8,626 nt of DNA, from contig JAZQGR010000052.1 of assembly GCA_045540115.1 (NCBI GenBank), positions 1 through 8,626 on the forward strand, written 5' to 3'. The notes under the pieces were generated by a model. The model had not been told where the DNA came from and searched no databases. It saw only the letters and a list, made by a program, of their open reading frames with translations. How positions within the stretch are numbered: the stretch's first letter is position 1; every line of letters starts with the position of its first letter. This DNA is from Colimorpha_A sp045540115. GTDB lineage: Bacteria; Bacillota; Clostridia; Oscillospirales; CAG-272. The position numbers and the translations under genes are program-made. Below, piece by piece: positions 1-6,348 of this stretch.

Positions 1-351
1 GCAGCTTGTTTGGTAGGGGGTGTCGGTTTTGCCGTATTCGCTGACGGAATTCTCCGTTGCGGGAATCACCTTGCCGCCGAGCGCGTGGGCCATCAGCTGA
101 CAGCCGTGGCAAATGCCCAATACCGGAATGCCCAGCGCAAACACCTCGGGTGAGTAGTGAGGCGAAGCAGGGTCATAGACGCTGTTGGGACCGCCCGTGA
201 AGATGATTCCCTTGTATCCGATTTCCTTGATTTCCCCCACTGTGATCTTATTATAAGGCTTGATTTCAGCATATACGTGATGCTCTCGCACACGGCGGGC
301 GATCAGTTGGTTATACTGTCCACCGAAGTCCAAAACAAGTATCTTTTCCAT
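1..351 (-). CDS. guaA: GMP synthase (glutamine-hydrolysing), N-terminal part, cut by window edge
   Basis: Makes GMP from XMP, ATP and glutamine in the cytoplasm, the last step of the guanylate branch. Only the first 117 codons are present, covering the start of the class I glutamine amidotransferase domain. Visible marks are the opening MEKILVLDFGGQYNQLIARR, FTGGPNSVYD at residues 51-60, the nucleophile elbow GICHGCQ with catalytic Cys81, and SEYGKTD at 104-110, the block that distinguishes GuaA from other amidotransferases. The His and Glu of the triad and the ATP pyrophosphatase and dimerisation domains lie outside the window. The elbow reads GICHGCQ where GICYGMQ is more usual, a tolerated variation because Cys and the glycines remain. 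The ATG at 351 follows GAGGTG by four bases; this site overlaps the purB stop, and the gap to purB is 7 nt, suggesting coupled translation. Identification is firm; completeness cannot be judged. Confidence 0.95.
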   Translation of the reverse strand, partial: MEKILVLDFGGQYNQLIARRVREHHVYAEIKPYNKITVGEIKEIGYKGIIFTGGPNSVYDPASPHYSPEVFALGIPVLGICHGCQLMAHALGGKVIPATENSVSEYGKTDTPYQTSC

Positions 352-358
352 ACGCACC

Positions 359-1774
359 TCAAAGATTGATTTCTGCGCTTGAGCCGTCAACGCCTTCTAA
401 CAAGGGCTTGACCTTAGCAAGGAAAGCTTCCACCTGCTCGGGACACCTGCCAATATACTTACTCGGTTCCAGAAGCGCGTTGATCTCAGCCTCACTCATA
501 CCAAAGGTAGGCTCGGCGGCAAGTCTTGCCGTCAGGTCACATTCCTCACCGTTCTTCATTTTGGCGGTTGCTTCCATCGAGCACTTTCGAATAATCTCGT
601 GGATCTCTTGACGGTCACCGCCGCGCTTGACCGCCTCCATCATCAAATTCTCGGTTGCGATAAAGGGCAGGTATTCCTTGACCGTTTTTTCAACGATCTT
701 TTCGTTCACGTGAAGTCCATCGGTTACATTCTGGCAAAGGCGAATCACCGCGTCTGCGCACAGGAAGCCCTCGGGCATGGAAATACGGCGGTTTGCGGAA
801 TCGTCAAGTGTTCTTTCAAGCCACTGCGTTGAAGCCGTCATCGGTGCGTTCATCGCATCCGTCATTAAATAGCGGGCCAGCGAGCAAATACGCTCACTTC
901 GCATTGGATTACGCTTGTATGCCATAGCGGAGGATCCGATCTGATTCTTTTCAAAGGGTTCTTCTACCTGTCTGTCGTGCTGGAGCAAACGAATGTCGTT
1001 CGCCATTCTGTACGCACTCTGCGCAATAGACGAAAGCGCGTTCAGTATTCTTGAATCCACCTTGCGGGGATACGTCTGCCCTGCTACATCAAAGCACTCG
1101 TCAAATCCGAAATCTTTACAGATCATTCGGTTCATTTCGTCGATCTTTGCGGTATCCCCCTCAAAGAGCTCCACAAAGCTTGCCTCCGTACCTGTCGTTC
1201 CGCGACAGCCAAGAAGCTTGATATTGTCAATTGCAAAATCAAGCTCGTGAAGATCGGAGAGAAAATCCTGCATCCAAAGCGTTGCGCGCTTACCAACCGT
1301 TACAAGCTGTGCCGGCTGATAGTGCGTATAGCCGAGAGTGGGCATCTCCTTATATTTTTCGGCGAATTTGGAAAGATTCTCTAAAACCGTGAGCAGCTCT
1401 GCACGTAAATAGCGCAGAGCATCACGGTAAATTATGAGATCTGCGTTATCGGTAACAAAGCAGCTTGTCGCGCCAAGATGTATGATACCTGCGGCAGAAG
1501 GGGCAGCTTGCCCATAGGCATAGACGTGAGCCATTACGTCGTGTCGAACTTCCTTTTCACGTGCGGCAACACACGCATAATCTATATCGTTCGTATGTGC
1601 TTCAAGCTCCGCAACCTGTCCTTCGGTCACGGGAAGTCCAAGGGCGTGTTCAGCTTTTGCAAGGGACACCCAAAGGCGACGCCACGTGCTATAGCGGGTG
1701 TCACTTGAAAACAGGCTCAGCATATATTCAGATGCGTAACGCGAGGATAAGGGGGATTCGTATTTGCTTGTCAT
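359..1774 (-). CDS. purB: Adenylosuccinate lyase, long eukaryote-like form
   Basis: Cleaves SAICAR to AICAR plus fumarate and adenylosuccinate to AMP plus fumarate, so it serves both IMP synthesis and the AMP branch. It belongs to the fumarase/aspartase superfamily and normally forms a homotetramer. Seen here: RHDVMAHV (77-84), HLGATS (99-104), THYQPAQ (150-156) with the catalytic His, and the family signature IGSSAMAYKRNPMRSE (279-294) on the flexible catalytic loop. The signature and the stretch QWLERTLDDSANRR resemble animal ADSL more than the shorter Bacillus-type PurB (about 430 residues); this is from memory of the families. Length is 471 residues. The ATG at 1774 is chosen because AGGAG lies 7 nt upstream; the ATG at 1780, which overlaps the nfnB stop as ATGA, would leave only 1 nt of spacing. 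The gene starts 2 nt after nfnB and ends 7 nt before guaA. Confidence 0.97.
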   Translation of the reverse strand: MTSKYESPLSSRYASEYMLSLFSSDTRYSTWRRLWVSLAKAEHALGLPVTEGQVAELEAHTNDIDYACVAAREKEVRHDVMAHVYAYGQAAPSAAGIIHLGATSCFVTDNADLIIYRDALRYLRAELLTVLENLSKFAEKYKEMPTLGYTHYQPAQLVTVGKRATLWMQDFLSDLHELDFAIDNIKLLGCRGTTGTEASFVELFEGDTAKIDEMNRMICKDFGFDECFDVAGQTYPRKVDSRILNALSSIAQSAYRMANDIRLLQHDRQVEEPFEKNQIGSSAMAYKRNPMRSERICSLARYLMTDAMNAPMTASTQWLERTLDDSANRRISMPEGFLCADAVIRLCQNVTDGLHVNEKIVEKTVKEYLPFIATENLMMEAVKRGGDRQEIHEIIRKCSMEATAKMKNGEECDLTARLAAEPTFGMSEAEINALLEPSKYIGRCPEQVEAFLAKVKPLLEGVDGSSAEINL

Positions 1775-1787
1775 ATTCATTCTCCTT
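1772..1787 (-). promoter_or_regulatory. Ribosome binding site that decides the purB start
   Basis: AAGGAG sits inside the last codons of nfnB (1787-1782). Two in-frame ATGs follow, at 1780-1778 and 1774-1772. Only the second has normal spacing (7 nt); the first, in an ATGA overlap with the nfnB stop, has 1 nt. A minor use of the first by re-initiating ribosomes cannot be excluded and would add Met-Asn. Confidence 0.7.
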
Positions 1788-3174
1788 TTGTCGTGAGTTC
1801 TTTGTGGATCGCCATAGCCGCTGTTTTTCCTGCGCCCATAGCAAGAATGACCGTTGCGGCACCTGTCACAACGTCACCACCCGCATATACAAACGCCTTT
1901 GATGTTGCGCCATTTTCATCGGCAACGATACAGCCGCGCTTGTTCGTTTCAAGGCCTTTGGTCGTTTTCTTGATCAGTGGGTTAGGCGTTTGCCCAATGG
2001 AAACCACCGCAGTATCAATCTCTATGATATGTTCGGAGCCTTCGATGGTAACGGGACGTCTTCTGCCGCTTGCATCCGGCTCGCCAAGCTCCATGCTGAT
2101 GACCTCGACACCCGTAAGCCATCCATTTTCATCTCCGATAAATTTCGTCGGATTTTGAAGAAGCAGGAACTCTACACCTTCTTCCTCCGCATGAAAGACC
2201 TCCTCCACTCTTGCAGGAAGCTCCTCTTTGCCTCGGCGGTAAATGATATATACGTTTTCTGCGCCGAGCCTTTTTGCGCTTCTCGCCGCATCCATCGCCA
2301 CGTTACCGCCTCCGAACACAGCAACATTCTTACCAACGTACACCGGAGTATCGTATTCGGGGAAACGATAGCCCTTCATCAAATTGATTCTGGTGAGGAA
2401 CTCGTTTGCAGAATAAACGCCGTTGAGGCTCTCACCTTCGATACCGAGGAAAGACGGAAGTCCTGCTCCCGAACCAATATACACCGCATCAAAGCCCATA
2501 TTTTCCAAAAGCTCATCAATCAAAATTGTTTTTCCTATGATAGTATTTGTTTCTATCTTAACGCCGATGCTTTTCAGCTTATCAATCTCGGTCTGCACGA
2601 TAGTTTTAGGAAGTCTGAATTCAGGTATTCCGTACATCAGAACACCGCCCGCCGTATGGAAAGCCTCGTAAACCGTAACGTCATAACCGAGCTTAGCAAG
2701 GTCTCCCGCGGCAGTAAGTCCGGAAGGACCCGAGCCGACAACGGCAACTTTTTTGCCATTCTTTTGCGGCTCTGTAAGCTTATCCTCCCCGTTTGCCATA
2801 TGCCAATCGGCAACAAAGCGTTCCAGTCTTCCAATAGCAACGGGCTCACCCTTGATGCCTCGAACACACTTGGATTCGCACTGTTTCTCCTGCGGACACA
2901 CTCTTCCGCAGACGGCGGGCAGTGCGTTGGTCTCGGTGATTTTCTCATAAGCCTCTTCAAATTCACCCTTAGCAACAAGAGAAATAAACTCGGGGATCTT
3001 AACGGCTACAGGGCATCCCGTCATACATGGCTTATTTTTGCAATTCAAGCAACGCTGTGCTTCGTCAATTGCCATTTCAGCGGTATAGCCCGTCGTTACC
3101 TCGAAAAAATTCTTATTTCTAACACCGGGAGCCTGCTCCGGCATCGGATTCTTTTTCAGTGACATATTAGCCAT
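1777..3174 (-). CDS. nfnB: NfnB/GltA-like large subunit of NADH-dependent ferredoxin:NADP+ oxidoreductase
   Basis: A 465-residue iron-sulfur flavoprotein of the glutamate synthase small-subunit family. It has an N-terminal double [4Fe-4S] region with Cys42, 45, 50, 54 (RCLNCKNKPCMTGCPV) and Cys89, 93, 99, 103. An FAD-binding GSGPSG follows at 147-152, then an NADPH-binding region VFGGGNVAMDAAR (286-298) and a C-terminal YAGGDVVTGAATVILA that closes the FAD site. Databases often call such proteins glutamate synthase small chain, but no GltB-like large subunit is present. The partner is an NfnA-type gene overlapping by 8 nt, the NfnAB arrangement: electron bifurcation or confurcation between NADPH, NAD+ and ferredoxin in the cytoplasm. 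The ATG at 3174 is chosen because AAAGGAG lies 7 nt upstream; a longer frame to 3252 has no family support. SudA-like sulfide dehydrogenase is the main alternative. Its place between purine genes is unusual. Confidence 0.88.
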   Translation of the reverse strand: MANMSLKKNPMPEQAPGVRNKNFFEVTTGYTAEMAIDEAQRCLNCKNKPCMTGCPVAVKIPEFISLVAKGEFEEAYEKITETNALPAVCGRVCPQEKQCESKCVRGIKGEPVAIGRLERFVADWHMANGEDKLTEPQKNGKKVAVVGSGPSGLTAAGDLAKLGYDVTVYEAFHTAGGVLMYGIPEFRLPKTIVQTEIDKLKSIGVKIETNTIIGKTILIDELLENMGFDAVYIGSGAGLPSFLGIEGESLNGVYSANEFLTRINLMKGYRFPEYDTPVYVGKNVAVFGGGNVAMDAARSAKRLGAENVYIIYRRGKEELPARVEEVFHAEEEGVEFLLLQNPTKFIGDENGWLTGVEVISMELGEPDASGRRRPVTIEGSEHIIEIDTAVVSIGQTPNPLIKKTTKGLETNKRGCIVADENGATSKAFVYAGGDVVTGAATVILAMGAGKTAAMAIHKELTTKGE

Positions 3175-4021
3175 TACGCTGCTCCTTTCCGTATATTCTG
3201 CAACGTCCATCGGTACAGGAACGCTTTTCCTGTTCCTTGAACATCTGTCCACGCTTCATAGCGGCATCCCAATCTATGAGGTGACCGTCGAAGTCAGGGC
3301 CGTCAACGCAGGCGAATTTCACTTCTCCGCCAACGATGACACGGCAGCCGCCGCACATTCCCGTGCCGTCGATCATAACGGGATTCATGGAAACGGTGGT
3401 GGGAACACCATATTCCTTGGTCAATCGACAAACCGCTCTCATCATCGCAAGAGGTCCGATTGCAATGACTTCATCAAATCGTTCTCCTGCGTCAAGTACT
3501 TCCTTCAAGCGATCCGTTACAAATCCTTTTGTTCCGTTGGAGCCGTCGTCGGTCGTAATGATCAGCTTATCCGCCACAGCCTGCATCTCATCCTTGAGAA
3601 TGATAAAATCCTCACTGCGAAAGCCCGTGATCACTGTAACAGACGCACCGAGTGCTTTCAGTTTTTTCGCCTGCGGATAAGCGATCGCTGTTCCCAGTCC
3701 GCCGCCAATCACGGCGACCTTTTTCTTTCCCTCTAAGGGTGTAGGCATTCCCAAGGGGCCCGCAAAATCGAGGATACTGTCCCCCGTGCGGAGCTTTTGC
3801 ATATCTCTCGTGGTTTTACCAACTGCTTGAACAATAATTGTGACCGTTCCCTTTTCTCTGTCAAAATCTGCAATTGTAAACGGTACACGCTCACCGTACT
3901 CATCAATGCGCAATATGATAAACTGTCCCGGCTCAGCCTTTCTCGCTACTGCAGGAGCATCGATCTCCATCAGAAAAACCTGTGTATTCAAATCCTTTTT
4001 TTTGAGTATTTTATATGCCAT
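3167..4021 (-). CDS. nfnA: NfnA-type small subunit, FAD/NAD(H)-binding and [2Fe-2S] protein
   Basis: A 284-residue protein of the ferredoxin reductase-like family that includes PyrK (dihydroorotate dehydrogenase electron-transfer subunit) and SudB. Visible are an N-terminal flavin-binding barrel with RVPFTIAD (45-52), a nucleotide-binding domain opening with VAVIGGGLGTAIAYP (102-116), and a C-terminal iron-sulfur motif with Cys223, Cys226 and Cys238 in DGTGMCGGCRV...FACVDGP. Only three cysteines fit the cluster; reported NfnA structures use a non-Cys fourth ligand, and Asp218 is a candidate here (inference). In NfnAB this subunit takes hydride from or to NAD(H), while NfnB handles NADP(H) and ferredoxin. 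PyrK is less likely because no pyrD is adjacent and an NfnB gene is. The ATG at 4021 has GGAGG 5 nt upstream; a GTG at 4033 is in frame but lacks a ribosome binding site. It starts 12 nt after purA and overlaps nfnB by 8 nt. Confidence 0.88.
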   Translation of the reverse strand: MAYKILKKKDLNTQVFLMEIDAPAVARKAEPGQFIILRIDEYGERVPFTIADFDREKGTVTIIVQAVGKTTRDMQKLRTGDSILDFAGPLGMPTPLEGKKKVAVIGGGLGTAIAYPQAKKLKALGASVTVITGFRSEDFIILKDEMQAVADKLIITTDDGSNGTKGFVTDRLKEVLDAGERFDEVIAIGPLAMMRAVCRLTKEYGVPTTVSMNPVMIDGTGMCGGCRVIVGGEVKFACVDGPDFDGHLIDWDAAMKRGQMFKEQEKRSCTDGRCRIYGKEQRNG

Positions 4022-4033
4022 TCGTGCCTCCAC

Positions 4034-5308
4034 TTATCGAATCACAATGCTGTCGCGCTCGGGACCTACCGAAACGTATTTGATCGTACATCCAATCTCT
4101 TTTTCAATGAACATCACGTAATCCCGTGCCGCTTTAGGAAGCTCCTCCCATTTGCGCACTCCGCTGATGTCACATTTCCAGCCATCAAAATATTGTATAA
4201 CTGGTTTTGCGTTTTTCAGTGCCGACGGGAACGGAAAACTATCTGTTTCCTTTCCGTCCACAATGTATCTGGTACAAACGGGGATCTTATCCATATACGA
4301 AAGCACGTCGAGCTTGGTAAGTGCTATTGCCGTTGCCGCTTGAACCTCAACGCCGTAACGGGTTGCCACGATATCAATGGGACCGACACGGCGAGGTCTG
4401 CCCGTTTTTGCTCCATACTCAAATCCTGCTTTGCGAAGCTCATCTGCTTCGTCACCGAACATCTCACAAACAAACGGTCCCTCTCCCACGCAGGTGGAAT
4501 ATGCCTTGACCACACCAACCACTTCATCCACCTTGGCGGACGGAAGTCCGGAACCGATCGGTGCGTATGCCGCTGTTGTGTTAGAGGAGGTGGTATACGG
4601 ATAAATACCGTAATCAAGATCGCGCAAAGAGCCGAGCTGTGCCTCAAAAAGGATCTTCTTGCCCTCTTTTTGCGCTTCCTTCAAAAACAAGCCTGTGTCG
4701 CACACATATGGCTTAATCTTTTCGCAAGAATCAGAGAGCCACGCTTCAAGCTTTTCCATCGTATAGGGCTCTGCCCCGTAAACCTTTGTCAAGGTCAGGT
4801 TCTTCCATTCAAGCAGATCGGCAAGATGCGCTTTTAATTCTTGGGGATAGAATAATTCTCCCGCAAGAACGGTCTTTTTCTGATATTTGTCCGAATAGAA
4901 CGGCGCGATACCTTGTTTGGTGGAGCCGTATTTTTTATCGGCAAGTCTCGCCTCCTCCAAAGCATCAAGATCGCGGTGCCAAGGAAGCAAAAGTGAAGCT
5001 CGTTCACTGATTTTGAGATTATCGGGGGTGAGAGCAACGCCCTTTCCCATTACATCCTGCATCTCAATCCACAAATTCTCGGGATCAAGTGCCACGCCGT
5101 TGCCGAGTATATTGACTACGCCTTCTCTGAATATTCCCGAGGGAAGCAGATGAAGCGCGAATTTTCCGTATTCATTGATGACGGTGTGACCTGCGTTGCC
5201 GCCGCCTTGATATCTGACGACCACATCGTAGTCCTCTGTGAGAAGATCCACCATTCTTCCCTTTCCTTCGTCACCCCAGTTGATTCCAACGATTGCACAA
5301 TTTGACAT
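4034..5308 (-). CDS. purA: Adenylosuccinate synthetase, divergent clostridial-type sequence
   Basis: Joins IMP and aspartate with GTP to form adenylosuccinate, the first committed step to AMP; PurB in the same unit does the next step. The 424-residue length is normal. GINWGDEGKGR (8-18) is the GTP phosphate loop with the catalytic base Asp13, and QGGGNAGHTV (34-43) carries the catalytic acid His41, both at the numbers used for the E. coli enzyme. Also seen are KTGRPRRVGPID (301-312), the guanine-specificity TKLD (331-334) and C-terminal SVGPERDS (413-420). Departures from the textbook pattern are GSTKQGIAPFYSDKYQKK (128-145), where GTTGRGIGPAYEDK is usual, and FEAQLGSLRDLD (221-232), where FEGAQGTLLDID is usual. 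I recall similar forms in other Clostridia, so this is probably a clade variant, not decay. The ATG at 5308 is preceded by GAGGAAGG; purC ends 26 nt upstream. Confidence 0.95.
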   Translation of the reverse strand: MSNCAIVGINWGDEGKGRMVDLLTEDYDVVVRYQGGGNAGHTVINEYGKFALHLLPSGIFREGVVNILGNGVALDPENLWIEMQDVMGKGVALTPDNLKISERASLLLPWHRDLDALEEARLADKKYGSTKQGIAPFYSDKYQKKTVLAGELFYPQELKAHLADLLEWKNLTLTKVYGAEPYTMEKLEAWLSDSCEKIKPYVCDTGLFLKEAQKEGKKILFEAQLGSLRDLDYGIYPYTTSSNTTAAYAPIGSGLPSAKVDEVVGVVKAYSTCVGEGPFVCEMFGDEADELRKAGFEYGAKTGRPRRVGPIDIVATRYGVEVQAATAIALTKLDVLSYMDKIPVCTRYIVDGKETDSFPFPSALKNAKPVIQYFDGWKCDISGVRKWEELPKAARDYVMFIEKEIGCTIKYVSVGPERDSIVIR

Positions 5309-5334
5309 AACAAATTACCTTCCTCAAAACAAAT

Positions 5335-6048
5335 TCAAATGTGAGCAGTCAATCGCATCATTACCTCTGCATAAGCATCTTCTACACCGCCGAGGTCACG
5401 GCGAAAACGATCCTTGTCCAGCTTCTCACCCGTCTTGCTGTCCCAAAGGCGACAGGTATCGGGACTGATCTCATCGGCAAGAACAACAGTCCCGTCGGAC
5501 AGTCTGCCGAACTCCAACTTGAAATCAACAAGCGTTACGCCGCACTCACGCCAAAACGCCTTTAACTGCTCGTTTACTGTAAAGGAATACTTCTTGATGG
5601 TTTCAATTTCCTCGGGGGTGGAAAGATGCAACGCCAGCGCATGATACTCATCAAGGAGCGGATCGCCGAGTTCATCGTTTTTATATGAGAACTCTATGGT
5701 TGGAAAATCGAAAACAACTCCTTCCTCCACGCCGTATCTCTTGGAAAACGAACCTGCGGCAATATTTCTCACAATAACTTCAAGCGGTACAATGGATACC
5801 TTCTTGACAAGAGTTTCCCTCTCGCTGAGCTCCTCCACATAATGGGTGGGAATACCCGCCTTTTCCAGCCTTTGCATCAAAATATTGCTCATTTTGTTGT
5901 TGATCACGCCTTTACCGACGATCGTTCCCTTTTTGAGTCCGTTGAAAGCGGTGGCATCGTCCTTGTAGGATACGATGAACAGTTCGGGATCGTCTGTCGC
6001 AAAGACCTTTTTGGCTTTTCCCTCGTAAAGTTGTTCTCTCTTTTCCAT
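5335..6048 (-). CDS. purC: SAICAR synthetase (phosphoribosylaminoimidazole-succinocarboxamide synthase)
   Basis: Condenses CAIR with aspartate, using ATP, to give SAICAR, the substrate of PurB in de novo IMP synthesis. The 237-residue length matches bacterial PurC. Family marks are LYEGKAKKVF (7-16, nucleotide-binding start), PLEVIVRNIAAGS (88-100, first signature), LVDFKLEFG (173-181, second signature) and LADEISPDTCRLWD (190-203) with the acidic metal and ATP contacts. The ATG at 6048 has GGAGG 9 nt upstream. It is the first gene of the unit, about 210 nt downstream of a consensus promoter and behind a structured leader with a terminator, so expression of the whole purC-guaA unit probably depends on read-through of that terminator. 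No frameshift or odd residue seen. Confidence 0.97.
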   Translation of the reverse strand: MEKREQLYEGKAKKVFATDDPELFIVSYKDDATAFNGLKKGTIVGKGVINNKMSNILMQRLEKAGIPTHYVEELSERETLVKKVSIVPLEVIVRNIAAGSFSKRYGVEEGVVFDFPTIEFSYKNDELGDPLLDEYHALALHLSTPEEIETIKKYSFTVNEQLKAFWRECGVTLVDFKLEFGRLSDGTVVLADEISPDTCRLWDSKTGEKLDKDRFRRDLGGVEDAYAEVMMRLTAHI

Positions 6049-6100
6049 GTGTATATACCTCCATTTTTTTGAGTCAAAAATTGAAATCCCCGTAACAAGT

Positions 6101-6147
6101 AAAAAAGCAAAGGCACTTAATGCGGTGAAACATTAAGACGCCTTTGC
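6101..6147 (-). terminator. Attenuator-like intrinsic terminator in the purC leader
   Basis: On the minus strand the arms 6147-6131 (GCAAAGGCGTCTTAATG) and 6122-6107 (CATTAAGTGCCTTTGC) form 16 pairs with one bulged U and an 8-nt loop, followed at once by six U (6106-6101). No gene lies between the promoter at 6264-6291 and this hairpin, so it must act on the leader transcript, not on an upstream gene. That is the layout of transcription attenuation, or of a small stand-alone RNA. Confidence 0.88.
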
Positions 6148-6258
6148 CTTTGTTTTTATTTAGTTTTGCAGTTAAATAAAAATACGGACAACTCGCCCCG
6201 ATAAAACCGACCGTAAATCTACGCCCGATGATGATCGGAAGACGCCATTGCCCTCACG
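6101..6258 (-). ncRNA. Structured 5' leader of the purC operon, class not recognised
   Basis: The expected transcript starts near 6258-6256. Pairings seen by eye: a long-range stem GGGCAA (6253-6248) with UUGUCC (6191-6186); hairpin CCGAU-CAUC-AUCGG (6237-6224 region); short hairpin UCGGU-UUU-AUCGG (6210-6198 region); a competing stem UACGG (6215-6211) with CCGUA (6187-6183), which excludes the first; and a 10-bp A/U-only hairpin (6182-6173 with 6162-6153). The final terminator is listed separately. GCAAUGGCGUCUU at 6251-6239 matches the terminator 5' arm at 6147-6135 in 12 of 13 bases. I looked for purine, PRPP, ZTP, THF and T-box signatures and found none. A riboswitch or protein-controlled attenuator for purine synthesis is the natural guess but remains inference. 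Confidence 0.6.
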
Positions 6259-6263
6259 GAATT

Positions 6264-6291
6264 ATTATACACTTTTTTTCTTATTTGTCAA
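6264..6291 (-). promoter_or_regulatory. Sigma-A-type promoter of the purC operon
   Basis: A perfect TTGACA (6291-6286) and a perfect TATAAT (6269-6264) are separated by 16 bp. The stretch upstream of the -35 is A/T only for several bases, like an UP element. The start of transcription is expected near 6258-6256. It lies just after the asnB terminator, so the purC unit is transcribed independently. No PurR-type CGAA palindrome was seen nearby. Confidence 0.88.
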
Positions 6292-6302
6292 TATAATTTA
6301 AT

Positions 6303-6337
6303 AAAAAAACGAGCCGCGTTCTCAAAAAACGCAGCTC
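6303..6337 (-). terminator. Intrinsic terminator after asnB
   Basis: Starts 11 nt after the asnB stop. GAGCTGCGTT (6337-6328) pairs with AACGCGGCTC (6320-6311) over 10 bp with one G-U, a 7-nt loop, then G and seven T (6309-6303). It separates the asnB transcript from the purC promoter. Confidence 0.92.
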
Positions 6338-6348
6338 TGATTTTTCGT

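Noticed and set aside
1990..3162. Long open frame on the plus strand (390 codons)
   Set aside because: It lies antisense to nfnB with its conserved iron-sulfur and FAD motifs, has no family features, and matches the pattern of a shadow frame. The same applies to the plus-strand frames at 3797-4837 (opposite purA and nfnA) and 6841-7686 (opposite asnB).
3175..3252. 26-codon N-terminal extension of nfnB
   Set aside because: It overlaps nfnA deeply, lacks a ribosome binding site and family similarity; the ATG at 3174 has AAAGGAG at ideal spacing.
6050..6077. Promoter-like TTGACT, 16 bp, TATACA on the minus strand just before purC
   Set aside because: The -10 overlaps the purC ribosome binding site spacer and ends one base before the ATG, so a transcript would start inside the coding sequence. 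Likely chance in A/T-rich DNA.
6101..6258. Leader as a 6S RNA
   Set aside because: Promoter, size and terminator would fit, and the two ends can pair, but the strong local terminator hairpin and the A/U-only hairpin do not give the single long stem with a central bubble expected of 6S RNA.
6101..6258. Leader as a purine (guanine/adenine), PRPP or ZTP riboswitch
   Set aside because: The conserved junction and loop sequences of these classes were not found on the minus strand; only the gene context points to them.
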